From NCBI GenBank assembly GCA_910580105.1, contig CAJTWN010000002.1, forward strand, positions 1-64,000: 64,000 bases of DNA, given 5' to 3'. Within the stretch, counting starts at the first letter, position 1. Each line of letters opens with the position of its first letter. A model generated the notes under the pieces. It was given only the letters and a program-made list of their open reading frames with translations. It ran no database searches and had not been told where the DNA came from. The position numbers were made by a program, and so were the translations under genes. Source of the DNA: an uncultured Clostridia bacterium (GTDB lineage: Bacteria; Bacillota; Clostridia; Monoglobales; Monoglobaceae). Shown here one piece after another: positions 32,780 to 42,898 of the stretch.

Positions 32780-35700
32780 ATGTATAAAAGAATTTTGGCT
32801 TTGCTGATTGCAATGACCGCACTATTCACCTGTATCTGCTTTCCTGATATTACTGTATCAGCAGAAGGCATCGTAATTTACGAAGAAAACTTTGAATCCG
32901 GCAGTTTTACGACCATTTCAGGTATGAACGGCAGCAATTATACCCGTACAATATACAAAGACGGCGTTCCGCAATGGACGCTTGAAAAAAATGGCGGCGA
33001 AGATTTCAGCAAAGATTACTACCCAGCAGACGCAAACCTTGTTAGCAGCAATTTTGGAAACGATACAACCAACCTCACCGGGCAGCTGAATACCTATCCC
33101 GGCCGTCTGGCGGACGATTCGGCAAGGAAATCTGAAAATGTCATGGCATGGCATAATTTGGTCAGTGATGCGAAGAACAAATACACCGAAGGCAAACTGA
33201 CCATCGATATACGTATGCAAATATCAGGCAGCTATTCAACTTCAAAAAACGGTACCTCTCTGCTTCTTTTTGAAAATCCCCTGGATGGCTATGACAGCAG
33301 TGCGAGCAAAGTATTTCAGTTTAGACTCGCACTCGGTTCAAGCAGCACCGCCAGAAGAATGAGAATTCCCTATGAATATCTTGATGACTCCACTGTTGCA
33401 GGTTATGACCACGACCTGAATACAGCTAAATCAGAAAGCGGCACCAACATTGCTCCCGCCCTCAACAGCTGGATATACATGCGCGCGGTGGCAGACATTG
33501 ATTCTAAGACGATCACCGTTTCACAAAGTACAACGACCCGTGATGCTTTGACCATATATAGTCCCAAAAAGTCTACCTTTAACTTTTTCGGAAATGGTTC
33601 AAAGCGCAATATTCCTGATACAAATGGCCCGTCCGGAACGTTTACAATGGCAGATGGCATCAGTGCAATCGGATTCTGCGGCACCGGCGGTCTTGCAATA
33701 GATGATATAAAAATAACCTATGAAGGGAACGGGCCAAAGGCGCCGGTTGCCAATAACATAACCATCACAGGTGATCCTCTGACGGGCAATTTCCTTACGG
33801 GAACATATGGAACTTATGAAGATCAAAACGGCGATGTTGAAAGCGGTTCTACCTATGAATGGATACGGGCAGATAACGCCGCCTTTACGGAAGGTGTAGA
33901 AACGGTTGCATCAGGCAATATTACTGCAGGAGAAACATCAAAATATAATTTAACCGATGCAGATGTCGGAAAATATATCAAATTCAGCGTTACTCCGCGC
34001 AACAATGCAGATGAAAAAAATGTGGGTGAAACTGTCAGCGCAGTACTGCCGCTGCCTGTCCGCAAACCACAGACAAAACCGATTGTTACCCTGACAAGTC
34101 CTGCCAACGGTGCGCGAATCAAACAAGGGGCAACCATAAACCTTACAGCAGAAGCAGTTTGCGACAACGCAGCAATCACCAAAATTGAATATCATGCACT
34201 GAATTACGAAGGTGTCGAAAGTATTATTGCCGAATCATCCAAGGCCCCCTTCACTGCAACTTGGACAAGTGACCAGCCGGAGGACTACGGCATATTCGCA
34301 AGGGCATTTAACAACCTTGGCGAATCAGGAGATTCTAAGGTATCAAACATCAGTATTTTCTATCAGGATCCAAATATTGACCCGGAAACGGGTGCGGATA
34401 TTTTATACCAGGAAGATTTTGAATCCGGCATATTTACCATTCAAAATGAAACCGATGCCTCGGGTTATCATTATCGGCATCTATATAAAGACGGCCAGCT
34501 TCAGTGGACATTTGCCAAGGATACCGAAGAATTCAGTGAAACATTTCCCTCTGCAATTGAACAATTTATATTAAACGATACAGGAAATGACGGTTCAAAT
34601 TATCTGACGGTCGGCGGCAAACAACCGGATAAAATTAAGGTATGGCATAATCTTGATAAAACAATTTCAGACGGGATTGTCCATTTCAATATACGCCTCC
34701 GCCCCAATAGTATATCCGATGCAAACTATCCCCTTTCTGTCTCTATGTATGATGAACCTTTCACAGATTACGCATCATCACCGAAAAAAGTGTTCGAACT
34801 CAGATTTACAAGGGTGTCATCGGGCCAGCGTATGCGCTATCCCTATTATTGGATGAGTACAACTTCACGTGCGGGTCTTGATGGCGTAACTACATCGCAT
34901 AATCCTGCTGATGGTAAGTGGATTGATTTTCAGATCGGAATAAATCTTAATACTCAAAAAGTGGATATTATGATAAGACCGGCCGGTCAAGAGAATTTTG
35001 TACCATACAACGAGAGTAAAGCAGGTTACCAGCTCGAATTTTATGGTAATGGGACAAAAGCGCCATTCACTCGTGCCACAAAGATTGCCGCCCTGGCATT
35101 TGATGGCAACAGCAATGGTATGATGAAACCGTTTTCCCAATATGATCTAAGCTTTGACGACATTAAAATCACCCACGAATCAAACGTCATTACGCTGTAT
35201 AAAGAGGATGGCGAAAGCGTTTTTGACGGTATACTCGCTGGTAATAGTAAAGTCATTGCAAAGACGATAGTGAAAAACAATGCAGCAAATCCGGTTGGTC
35301 TGAATCTTAAAATTGCTGCCTATGATGAAGATGACAACCTGCTGCGCATATCAAGCGGATCAATCTCAAATATTGGTGCGGATGAAATTGGCAATCTTGA
35401 AGCAGAACTTCCGATCACCTCCGATTTACAGGCGTCAGCCGCCAAACTGAAAACCTTCCTCTGGAATGCGGACTCTACTCCATATACTGAAAGTATTGAA
35501 ACACCGTTGTCCGTGGATTTAATTGGTGACAAACAACTGGATATTTTCATCCATATTGGCCAATCCAATATGTCCGGCCGTGCTGATATTTCTTCCAGCG
35601 AAAAAGGCGCTATTGAAAGATCCTACCTTTTTAATAATGATAAACGCTGGTCTGTTGCAAGCCAGCCGATGAATAAATATTCTATTCTGGGCGATACATC

Positions 35701-36232
35701 CGCTCAGATAAAGATGGGCCCGAGTTACACCTTTGCAACAACCCTGGCTGCAAATCTTCCTGATATCTACTTCGGACATATTGTCAACGCAAAGGGCGGA
35801 AGTTCAATAACAGCCTGGCAAAAAGGCGGCTTCTATTATGACAACACCATGGAAAAAGCCAAAGAAGCTCAGAAATATGGTAAGGTTAAAGGTATTATCT
35901 GGCATCAGGGTTCTTCTGATACAGGCCGCTTAGACGTCTATTTAGACTATCTCAACCAAATGGTCACTGATATGCGAAAGGATTTGGGTGATCCGAATAT
36001 TCCATTTATTGCAGGCGAACTTATGCCCTCTACCGAACCGAGAATTGCGTGGAATAATATGATTCACGGGATCAGTGAAAGGGTGTCAGACTCTGCATGG
36101 GTATCCGCCGACGGTCTTTCCTGCTTTGATGTAACAACACACTTTGATACCAAAAGTCAGCGTATCCTCGGTCAGCGTTATGCCAAAGCAATGCTTAAAA
36201 TGGCTTACAATATTGAAATTGATGCGCCGTAG
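32780..36232 (+). CDS. Large secreted multidomain esterase (SASA/CE6-like)
   Basis: 1,150-aa exported protein. Signal peptide about 1-28 (ILALLIAMTALFTCICF). Two related beta-sandwich domains, each opening with YEENFESG or YQEDFESG (about 30-315 and 540-800), look like LamG-type carbohydrate-binding modules. Between them are an Ig-like domain (VANNITITGDPLTGNFL) and a second (PIVTLTSPANGARIKQG). The C-terminal 250 residues are an SGNH esterase of the SASA/CE6 type: GQSNMSGR with the Ser, GGSSITAW, WHQGSSD, and a final Asp/His region (SCFDVTTHFD). Such enzymes remove acetyl groups from polysaccharides. GGAGG lies 7 bases before the ATG. No surface anchor or dockerin is seen. Confidence 0.82.
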   Translation: MYKRILALLIAMTALFTCICFPDITVSAEGIVIYEENFESGSFTTISGMNGSNYTRTIYKDGVPQWTLEKNGGEDFSKDYYPADANLVSSNFGNDTTNLTGQLNTYPGRLADDSARKSENVMAWHNLVSDAKNKYTEGKLTIDIRMQISGSYSTSKNGTSLLLFENPLDGYDSSASKVFQFRLALGSSSTARRMRIPYEYLDDSTVAGYDHDLNTAKSESGTNIAPALNSWIYMRAVADIDSKTITVSQSTTTRDALTIYSPKKSTFNFFGNGSKRNIPDTNGPSGTFTMADGISAIGFCGTGGLAIDDIKITYEGNGPKAPVANNITITGDPLTGNFLTGTYGTYEDQNGDVESGSTYEWIRADNAAFTEGVETVASGNITAGETSKYNLTDADVGKYIKFSVTPRNNADEKNVGETVSAVLPLPVRKPQTKPIVTLTSPANGARIKQGATINLTAEAVCDNAAITKIEYHALNYEGVESIIAESSKAPFTATWTSDQPEDYGIFARAFNNLGESGDSKVSNISIFYQDPNIDPETGADILYQEDFESGIFTIQNETDASGYHYRHLYKDGQLQWTFAKDTEEFSETFPSAIEQFILNDTGNDGSNYLTVGGKQPDKIKVWHNLDKTISDGIVHFNIRLRPNSISDANYPLSVSMYDEPFTDYASSPKKVFELRFTRVSSGQRMRYPYYWMSTTSRAGLDGVTTSHNPADGKWIDFQIGINLNTQKVDIMIRPAGQENFVPYNESKAGYQLEFYGNGTKAPFTRATKIAALAFDGNSNGMMKPFSQYDLSFDDIKITHESNVITLYKEDGESVFDGILAGNSKVIAKTIVKNNAANPVGLNLKIAAYDEDDNLLRISSGSISNIGADEIGNLEAELPITSDLQASAAKLKTFLWNADSTPYTESIETPLSVDLIGDKQLDIFIHIGQSNMSGRADISSSEKGAIERSYLFNNDKRWSVASQPMNKYSILGDTSAQIKMGPSYTFATTLAANLPDIYFGHIVNAKGGSSITAWQKGGFYYDNTMEKAKEAQKYGKVKGIIWHQGSSDTGRLDVYLDYLNQMVTDMRKDLGDPNIPFIAGELMPSTEPRIAWNNMIHGISERVSDSAWVSADGLSCFDVTTHFDTKSQRILGQRYAKAMLKMAYNIEIDAP

Positions 36233-36797
36233 TATATGCCGATACGGATTCATTCCGTTTGATTTCAAAGATTATAAACCCGGTATAAAATGTGCTTTAC
36301 TCCGTTTGTACGGATACACAACCGGTACAAAGGCAGCAACAATGAATTGATATCCGGTAACAGACAGCGCATGAGAGAAATCAATACAGGAAGACGCCAT
36401 CTGCTTTTCCGGCTCTCCTGCCGGGACAGGAAATTACGGCGGACAACTTGCTTCCTTTGCCCCCAGCTGGGAGGAAACCAGATTGAAATTGATTGAACAG
36501 ATTTCATAACAGAAAAAATGAACGAAACCCGACTTATGACTCTGTATATTGCACCTGCCACTTCGGCAACCGATAATAATTATATACACGCGAAGGAAAA
36601 TGAAACAAATCCGCCAATGCTGCTATTGGAATACTAATGGGTACAAAGCAGCGTCGATAATACACAATATTTAACCCATAAAAAACAAGGAGAGATGCAT
36701 ATGCACCTCTCCTTTTCCTCTTACACATATTGTTTATGAAAATTTTCCTGTGTCAAAAATAGATTCTCGATTTTTGACTAACCTTTCCAACTTCTTC
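36233..36797. other. Intergenic region, possible gene remnant
   Basis: 565 bp. A 44-codon open stretch at 36375-36509 (plus) reads like a protein end (GSPAGTGNYGGQLASFAPSW) but has no start and an upstream stop, so at most it is a remnant. A terminator lies at 36689-36717. Confidence 0.4.
36689..36717 (-). terminator. Terminator of the dockerin peptidase gene
   Basis: AAGGAGAG/CTCTCCTT stem with inner ATGCAT pairing; on the minus strand it is followed by GTTTTTTATG. Confidence 0.7.
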
Positions 36798-39146
36798 TCA
36801 ATCCGCATAAAATGCAGCATAAGTACCTACTGGAAAAACTTCCCCAGTATTCACATATTTCATTGCAGCAATTGCATCAAAGTTTGTAATTATTCCATTA
36901 CCATCCACATCTGCAAGAATAAATTGTTCATTATCAAAAGGAACAGTCGTTGGATTCATAAAATGTTGCATTATTTGTGTAGCATCTTCCTGTGTAATCT
37001 CTCCGTCCCTATTGACATCACCATATTTCAATAATTTCACTGCACGGTTCGAATTGGTAAACGTCGTCACAACCCCAATATTCCCAGTCGCCACATTATT
37101 GTTTATATACCTTGTTATTTCTCTTACATCCATCATTGTGATTTCTCCATCTCCATCAACATCTGCAAGTATTAACTGTTCACTATCTAATTCTATATTA
37201 TCCATGGCCTTTTCATAAACAATCTCCATATCACTTCCATCTATTCGACCGTCACGATTCACATCACCATATTTGCAATAGGATAAATTAAGGTATTCTC
37301 CCCAATCACTTGCAGTATTTAAATCCTTTGTCCGCACACGTATATGATATAATCTTCCCGGCGTTACCGCTGTCCGTGTATATGTATTTGTTGCAGTGGT
37401 ATATCGGTCTCCATTGATTTCCACCTCATATCCTGCAGCTCCGCTGACCGCGTCCCACGAGATATTCAATGCCCCATTTACAACTGCCGCCGTAAGATTT
37501 TCAGGCGCTGCCACCGCTGAATAGCTTACCGTTGCGGTCACTGTTGTACCATCAGCGCTTAGATTGGATTGTGCAGATATAGCCGTTAAGTTGTTCTCCC
37601 GGTCGTGCATTTTAAAGCTCTTCAGAACAGTTGCTTTTCCATCTGCTGTTTCATCTGTTAAAAGAACATAAAATTTCAACGCGCTTCTGTCCACTGTGTT
37701 CTGTGCAAAATATTCGTTTATCAATGGGGTCAGGTCAAAACTAAATGTCCCATCCTCTGCCGTCATTCCTGAAGTGAAATTATAATTTTCATTATTTCCA
37801 TTCCCATACATTGTCTTATTAAAAGCTATAGAATTGTCATTAGTAAAACTCACATTTTCATCATAATAAGACACATATTCCGCTGCTGATCTTGTAAGCG
37901 TCGGATTCGTCTCTGCTACAGACGATACGCCAAATTCCAAGCCGATTTGGTTTCTCCGCGCTGTATTCATAGTCAGTTCTGCTACTAAAGACGGCTGATA
38001 TGTCACCTTCGGCTCCAGAAAATAAACTTCATCTCCCCAGATGGCGCCCTCACGGTTTCTGTTATTTGCACCAGTGATTGAACTGGTTTCCTTCAAGGCA
38101 TCATATGACAGCCATGTGTAACCATCGTTTTTATATCCAGTCCCCCATGAATTTGCAATTTTGAACGCACCTGTTTCACCTGCATCTTTCACATTATTTC
38201 CATTAATGTCTGCCCAAAGTGTATCGTCATATCCAACAATTGTCAGCATATGTGCGCCGCTATTACCATTCACCGAGGTACATACCTGTTCTTTTACCGG
38301 TTCCTTGCTCGTCTTATAGCTCCAGCCATCAAAATTTGTTGAAAATGATACCACATATCCATTCAATATCGCTTTTCGAATAACATCAAAAGATGTCGTA
38401 TCTTCCGGGTCAAGTGTGATATAAGTTGAACGATTTATCTTGTTTTGAAGCGCACTCTCCCAAACTTCGGCATCTGGATTCCATGTCCGATAATTTGATA
38501 TTGTGGCAGTTGTAGCACCAGGACAATCACTCCAGCTGGGCGCTCCGTAACTGCACAATACATTCATAGCATCCATGGCAAATGTTCCTGTGTTCTGCCC
38601 GCCATTTATCAAATTATAGATAAATTTAGGTGAAATTCTATTTTCAGCTGCATTGACTCCTGTCTTTGCATTTTTTCCTCTTACCAGTGCAATATTATTT
38701 GTCGCCTGATAATATCCCAGCGCCCAAACTGTACAAGATTCACTTTGCCCCTGATTATTAATTACAGGAAATGTATTGTTTCCGCTGTTATCCGCACTTG
38801 GCGGCAGAATATAGTTGGAATATACACTTGCATAGTTTTCTTGCAGCTTCAGATCTTTTGCCGTCACTGCTTCCTTTCCCAGTTCAGCCGGCGTCATTCC
38901 ATTCACACTTCTTGTCTGCTTCCCGCCATCAGCAATCCTTTCCAGCGCATACGCATTTAACCGCATATCCACAACTTCTTCCGTTACGCGATGAAACGCT
39001 TCTCTCTGTTCTTCTGTCATCAAAATTGCTCCATGGCCGTGCGTTTCTTCTTCAGCCGCCATGACTGCTATACTACTTATGCTTCCCTGCCCCAGCAATA
39101 TTGACACTGCAGCTACAGCCGATACAATTTTACTAAATTTTTTCAT
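36798..39146 (-). CDS. Secreted papain-like (C1) peptidase with two dockerins
   Basis: 782-aa exported protein. Signal peptide about 1-30. A C1A peptidase domain spans about 120-370: catalytic Cys138 in NQGQSESCTVWALGYY, His299 in NSGAHMLTIVGYDD and Asn332 in KIANSWGTGYK. A beta-rich region and a fibronectin type III domain (about 560-645) follow. The end holds two type I dockerin modules (about 648-710 and 720-780), each with two Ca-binding loops (DVNRDGRIDGSD, DVDGDGEITMMD; DVNRDGEITQED, DVDGNGIITNFD). Dockerins plug into cohesins on scaffoldins, so the peptidase may join a cellulosome-like complex or a cell-surface cohesin. RBS AAAGGAGAG. Confidence 0.9.
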   Translation of the reverse strand: MKKFSKIVSAVAAVSILLGQGSISSIAVMAAEEETHGHGAILMTEEQREAFHRVTEEVVDMRLNAYALERIADGGKQTRSVNGMTPAELGKEAVTAKDLKLQENYASVYSNYILPPSADNSGNNTFPVINNQGQSESCTVWALGYYQATNNIALVRGKNAKTGVNAAENRISPKFIYNLINGGQNTGTFAMDAMNVLCSYGAPSWSDCPGATTATISNYRTWNPDAEVWESALQNKINRSTYITLDPEDTTSFDVIRKAILNGYVVSFSTNFDGWSYKTSKEPVKEQVCTSVNGNSGAHMLTIVGYDDTLWADINGNNVKDAGETGAFKIANSWGTGYKNDGYTWLSYDALKETSSITGANNRNREGAIWGDEVYFLEPKVTYQPSLVAELTMNTARRNQIGLEFGVSSVAETNPTLTRSAAEYVSYYDENVSFTNDNSIAFNKTMYGNGNNENYNFTSGMTAEDGTFSFDLTPLINEYFAQNTVDRSALKFYVLLTDETADGKATVLKSFKMHDRENNLTAISAQSNLSADGTTVTATVSYSAVAAPENLTAAVVNGALNISWDAVSGAAGYEVEINGDRYTTATNTYTRTAVTPGRLYHIRVRTKDLNTASDWGEYLNLSYCKYGDVNRDGRIDGSDMEIVYEKAMDNIELDSEQLILADVDGDGEITMMDVREITRYINNNVATGNIGVVTTFTNSNRAVKLLKYGDVNRDGEITQEDATQIMQHFMNPTTVPFDNEQFILADVDGNGIITNFDAIAAMKYVNTGEVFPVGTYAAFYAD

Positions 39147-39543
39147 TACTTTCTCTCCTTTTCTCTTTTATCTTTTGTGGGTTCTTTTATTTCACAATTT
39201 TTCTTACCTTACACCAGCCCATTGGACTCACCCTCTCTAAATCTGTTTTCCGATGCCACCAAATCCTTCATTATTTATATCAAATTTCATTTTTCTCTTT
39301 TATTATATCGTATCATATTTTACTTTTCAACATATTTTTCTAATTTATTACCAACATTATGTTGATGACTATTATTATCCTCCAACACTTTATTGTTGAT
39401 GTTTCTATACAATATAAGTTATCCAGATAGGGATAAAAAAGATATGTATGGACAGGCATACTGATTTTCTTCTGTCTTTGTCTGTATGCAGGCGATTTGC
39501 AGACCGTTGATACACCACACACTATGCCGGAATATTATACAAA

Positions 39544-39579
39544 AAGCACAGAGACACAAACACTCTGTGCTTTCTTTTT
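39544..39579 (+). terminator. Orphan terminator-like hairpin
   Basis: AGCACAGAG/CTCTGTGCT stem followed by TTCTTTTT on the plus strand. No plus-strand gene precedes it. Confidence 0.5.
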
Positions 39580-39690
39580 GCTTTTATGTCCCTGCCTGAT
39601 GCAAAGCAAAGCACTGGGCTTTCTTTTCCCCCCATGTTCCTGCCGATTACTTTTATACTGCAATGACAATCCCTTCTTTCAGGCAGCAAA

Positions 39691-39724
39691 AAAAGAGTAA
39701 CCACACTGCTGGTTACTCTGCGTT
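39691..39724 (-). terminator. Terminator of the GNAT gene
   Basis: AGAGTAACCA/TGGTTACTCT 10-bp stem with a 6-base loop, followed by T run on the minus strand. Confidence 0.8.
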
Positions 39725-39741
39725 TTACTATTAAATTTTAA

Positions 39742-40251
39742 TTATATCCCAAATGCTTTATCATATTGTATAACCCCATTTAATTTATCAGCTTTTTGGT
39801 CAAAACGGATGGCCATAAAATTTTCATCGTTCACCTCAAAAGGCGCTTTGATCCCATATTTGCTTGCCGGAATATAGCCTGCTTTTGGATAATACTTTGC
39901 ATGCCCCAAAACAACAGAATATTCATAGCCTAAATTTGAAGCAATGATATGTCCCCGTTTTATCAAAGATAACCCGATTCCTTGATTTTGATATTCGGGC
40001 AAGACAGAAAGAGGAGCGAGTGCAAGCACTTCAACATTGTCCACCAATGCTTTCGTAAAAAGAATATGTCCAACAATTTTATTATCTTCTATTGCAACAA
40101 GAGATAATTCCGGAATGAATGATTTACTTTTCCTCAGCGCAACAACTAAATCCTGTTCATTGCCATCGCTGTGTTCAGCATTTTCAAAAGCAATTTTTGT
40201 CACTTGATATACAATATCATAATCTGTTATTATTTCTTGTCTGATGTTCAA
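39742..40251 (-). CDS. GNAT-family N-acetyltransferase
   Basis: 169-aa acetyl-CoA-dependent transferase of the YhbS-like group. The acetyl-CoA loop is LSVLPEYQNQGIGLSLIKRG; VVLGHAKYYPKAGY is the usual closing part. I choose the TTG at 40251, because GGAGGTAGG lies just before it and RQEIITDYDIVYQVTKIAF is a standard GNAT start. A longer frame to 40275 has no site. The acceptor substrate is unknown. Confidence 0.8.
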   Translation of the reverse strand: MNIRQEIITDYDIVYQVTKIAFENAEHSDGNEQDLVVALRKSKSFIPELSLVAIEDNKIVGHILFTKALVDNVEVLALAPLSVLPEYQNQGIGLSLIKRGHIIASNLGYEYSVVLGHAKYYPKAGYIPASKYGIKAPFEVNDENFMAIRFDQKADKLNGVIQYDKAFGI

Positions 40252-40351
40252 AATACCTACCTCCATAAATAACAATTTACTTTTGCTTACAAATAAATAC
40301 CCGAAACTTGTGCGTTCACGATGAGGGAGATCCGTCCATTATGCCGGAAGG

Positions 40352-42898
40352 TTATTCCTCTGTTTCCCGAAGGCGTTCTACTATACTTTGCCGGCTGACG
40401 GTACGCAGCACCAAAAGGGGCAGCAAAACACCAATGACCAGTAGTACCGGCACCACCAGAACCAATGGCAGGATGGTGAACTGATAAGAGAAGAACCAAA
40501 GGTTGACCGCAATGGCCTTCACAATGACTGCCGAGAATAAAATGCCCAGCACCAGTGCCGCCGCACCTGCGGCAGCAGTATAAAACAGCCCCTCCAGCAT
40601 CAGCATCTTCCGAAGCTGTCCGCCGGTCATCCCAATGGACTGCAGCATTGCAAACTCCCGCCGCCTTGTGATGATGCTGGTCAGCATGGAATTAACAAAA
40701 TTCAAAATGCCAATCAAACCGATGATAAAACTCAGAAGTCCGCCCACAATCAAAATCATATTGCGCATTCCTTCAAATTCCTTAACCCGCGTACTTTTTG
40801 AGCTGTAATTCATCACGGGCTCTATGTTCCCGGTATACGCCTCCAGGAAGGCATCCATCTGTGCCTCCTCCGTATCCGAAACATTGTATACATAGCTCAT
40901 CACACCCGGAACGGCAGCCATCTCCTGATAGACATTGGCCGGCAGATAGTAGGTATAATCATAGCTTACTCCGCAGGAATTGGTAAAGTATTTGACCGCC
41001 ACCTTTGCCATCACCGTGAATTCCCTGGTGGTATATTCATTTTCCATGGCGGTTGCTCCCGTACCTTTGCGGTTGTGCAAAACCACCTTGTCCCCCACCG
41101 AAAAATGCGAGCTATTCCAATAGGGCTCATCCTGGTCATTCAGCATAATTCCTTCCAGGATATAGTCTCCGCTCCTGAGTTTTTCCACATCAATTTCACC
41201 TTCAAGAACCTGCAGCCGTTCAAGGGGCAGATCCTCCAGCCCATAGACCGCCGCCATGGGATTGTTGTCATGTCCCCGGTTGACCACCTGCTGATTTTCG
41301 TTGTCTTCCACGGTGAAATATTCGGCATCGCGGATGTTGGCAAAAAGCCGTCCGCCCTGCTCGAATCCCGGCTGTTCCTGAACGGCCCGGATCATCGATT
41401 CGGACAGGGACTGTTCCGGTCCGCCGTATTGATAGCTGAAATAATCCGCATGGGCAATCAGATAATCGGTGTCCACAAACCGCGACAGAAATTTGTCCAT
41501 GTCAAAGCCGAGGCTGAAGGTGTACACCGTATTGAACAGCACCAGACTGAGGGCCATGGACAGCACCACCAGCGCCGTCCGCTTCTTATTCCGGCCCATA
41601 TTGGCAAAAGCCATGCCGGAAATTTTGGCTCCGTACCGGGACTTCCGCCGTTTTTTTGGCCTTTCTTTCCGCTGTTCTGTATAGCGGACGGCCTCCACCG
41701 GAGAAACTCCCGCCGCAATCCGGCCCGGTTTTCCGGTACTGATGGCAACGGTGATCAGCGCAAACACCGTACTCCCTGCAAAAATCAGTGGGTTGGCAGA
41801 GGTGGTGAACTGGCCGCCGGAATAGATGCTCTGCTCTAAAATCAGCGGCACCAGTCCGCAGCCGATAAAGTAACCGGCAGCCAGCCCCACCGGAATTCCG
41901 ATGCAGGAAAGCACCGCCGCCTGCCAGCGAATCATCTGCTTTATCTGTTTCCCTGTGGTGCCAATGGTCTTTAACAATCCATAAAACCGGATGTCCTTGA
42001 TGACCGAAATCTGGAAGATGTTATAGATAATCAAATACCCGGTCAGGATAATCAGCAGAATGGCCGCCAGGCCGCCTGCCACCGTTCCCAAATCCATGGA
42101 AAAGTTGGTGGAAAGATAGGACCAGTTCACATTGTTTGCAATATAGTTGGGCGCATTTTCATCGACGGCATAACCACTCTCTGTGATGATACGCTCCATC
42201 TTTTCCTCCAGGCCGAAGGAATTTCCAAACATGACATAACTGTTGATGACACCGGTCATCTCGCCATTTTCCTTATAGCTGTTATAAAGTTCGTCCTTAT
42301 GGGCATCCACATAGGCGCGTGAAGCCACCATAATGGACACATTAAAGACCGGGTCAGCCTCCCACCAGCCGGAGAGAACAAAGTCACGGGTCACCGTTTT
42401 CCCGTGGACGTTCAGGGTCAGGGTGATGGGCGCGCCGACCTCCTGCTTTGCCCCAAACAGCTGGATGGCCTTGGTATCCATCATGATCTCATTTTCCGCC
42501 GCCGGCTTGTGGCCGCCGGTAGGCTCGCAAAATCCCAGCTTCATAGCCACATCGTCCATATAATAAAATTCACCGTGCCGTTTGATCAGTTCCTCATTGT
42601 CCACACGGTCGCACAGCAACCGGTTATAGGACATCTCTTTGATGAGGGGATGGCCTTTGATGCCGTCATATTCCTGATCGGTAATGTATTTGAGAACCCC
42701 CATGCCGTCGCCGCCGGCCTGCCGCATGGTCTGCCGCTGGAAGTTCTCGGCAATGCCGCTGCCCACCGTCATTATGGCAGTGAACAAGACCGCTGTGAGG
42801 GCAATGGCAAAGACGGCAATGATATTTCTGGATTTGTTTGCCTTAAAGCTCCGGCGGGACAGCTGCCGGACAGCCTTTTTATTCTTCACTCTATACAT
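40352..42898 (-). CDS. ABC transporter permease, FtsX/MacB-like
   Basis: 848-aa permease. TM1 (about 25-45) is followed by an extracellular domain (to about 265), then three helices with an FtsX domain (about 270-395). The second half repeats the plan: a helix near 445, a second extracellular domain (about 475-705) and three C-terminal helices. This is the usual two-FtsX form that exports or detoxifies peptides and lipids or moves envelope proteins. The ATG at 42898 overlaps the ATPase stop by 8 bp. Together with the upstream regulator and kinase it forms a typical antibiotic- or envelope-stress exporter set. Confidence 0.9.
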   Translation of the reverse strand: MYRVKNKKAVRQLSRRSFKANKSRNIIAVFAIALTAVLFTAIMTVGSGIAENFQRQTMRQAGGDGMGVLKYITDQEYDGIKGHPLIKEMSYNRLLCDRVDNEELIKRHGEFYYMDDVAMKLGFCEPTGGHKPAAENEIMMDTKAIQLFGAKQEVGAPITLTLNVHGKTVTRDFVLSGWWEADPVFNVSIMVASRAYVDAHKDELYNSYKENGEMTGVINSYVMFGNSFGLEEKMERIITESGYAVDENAPNYIANNVNWSYLSTNFSMDLGTVAGGLAAILLIILTGYLIIYNIFQISVIKDIRFYGLLKTIGTTGKQIKQMIRWQAAVLSCIGIPVGLAAGYFIGCGLVPLILEQSIYSGGQFTTSANPLIFAGSTVFALITVAISTGKPGRIAAGVSPVEAVRYTEQRKERPKKRRKSRYGAKISGMAFANMGRNKKRTALVVLSMALSLVLFNTVYTFSLGFDMDKFLSRFVDTDYLIAHADYFSYQYGGPEQSLSESMIRAVQEQPGFEQGGRLFANIRDAEYFTVEDNENQQVVNRGHDNNPMAAVYGLEDLPLERLQVLEGEIDVEKLRSGDYILEGIMLNDQDEPYWNSSHFSVGDKVVLHNRKGTGATAMENEYTTREFTVMAKVAVKYFTNSCGVSYDYTYYLPANVYQEMAAVPGVMSYVYNVSDTEEAQMDAFLEAYTGNIEPVMNYSSKSTRVKEFEGMRNMILIVGGLLSFIIGLIGILNFVNSMLTSIITRRREFAMLQSIGMTGGQLRKMLMLEGLFYTAAAGAAALVLGILFSAVIVKAIAVNLWFFSYQFTILPLVLVVPVLLVIGVLLPLLVLRTVSRQSIVERLRETEE

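Larger units (their letters stand above)
39147..39741. other. Intergenic region with two terminators
   Basis: 595 bp with no convincing gene. It must hold the peptidase promoter (minus strand). Terminator-like hairpins are at 39544-39579 and 39691-39724. Confidence 0.5.

Noticed and set aside
36375..36509. 44-codon open stretch resembling a flavoprotein or hydrolase end
   Set aside because: No start codon, in-frame stop upstream, no related sequence around; at best a remnant.
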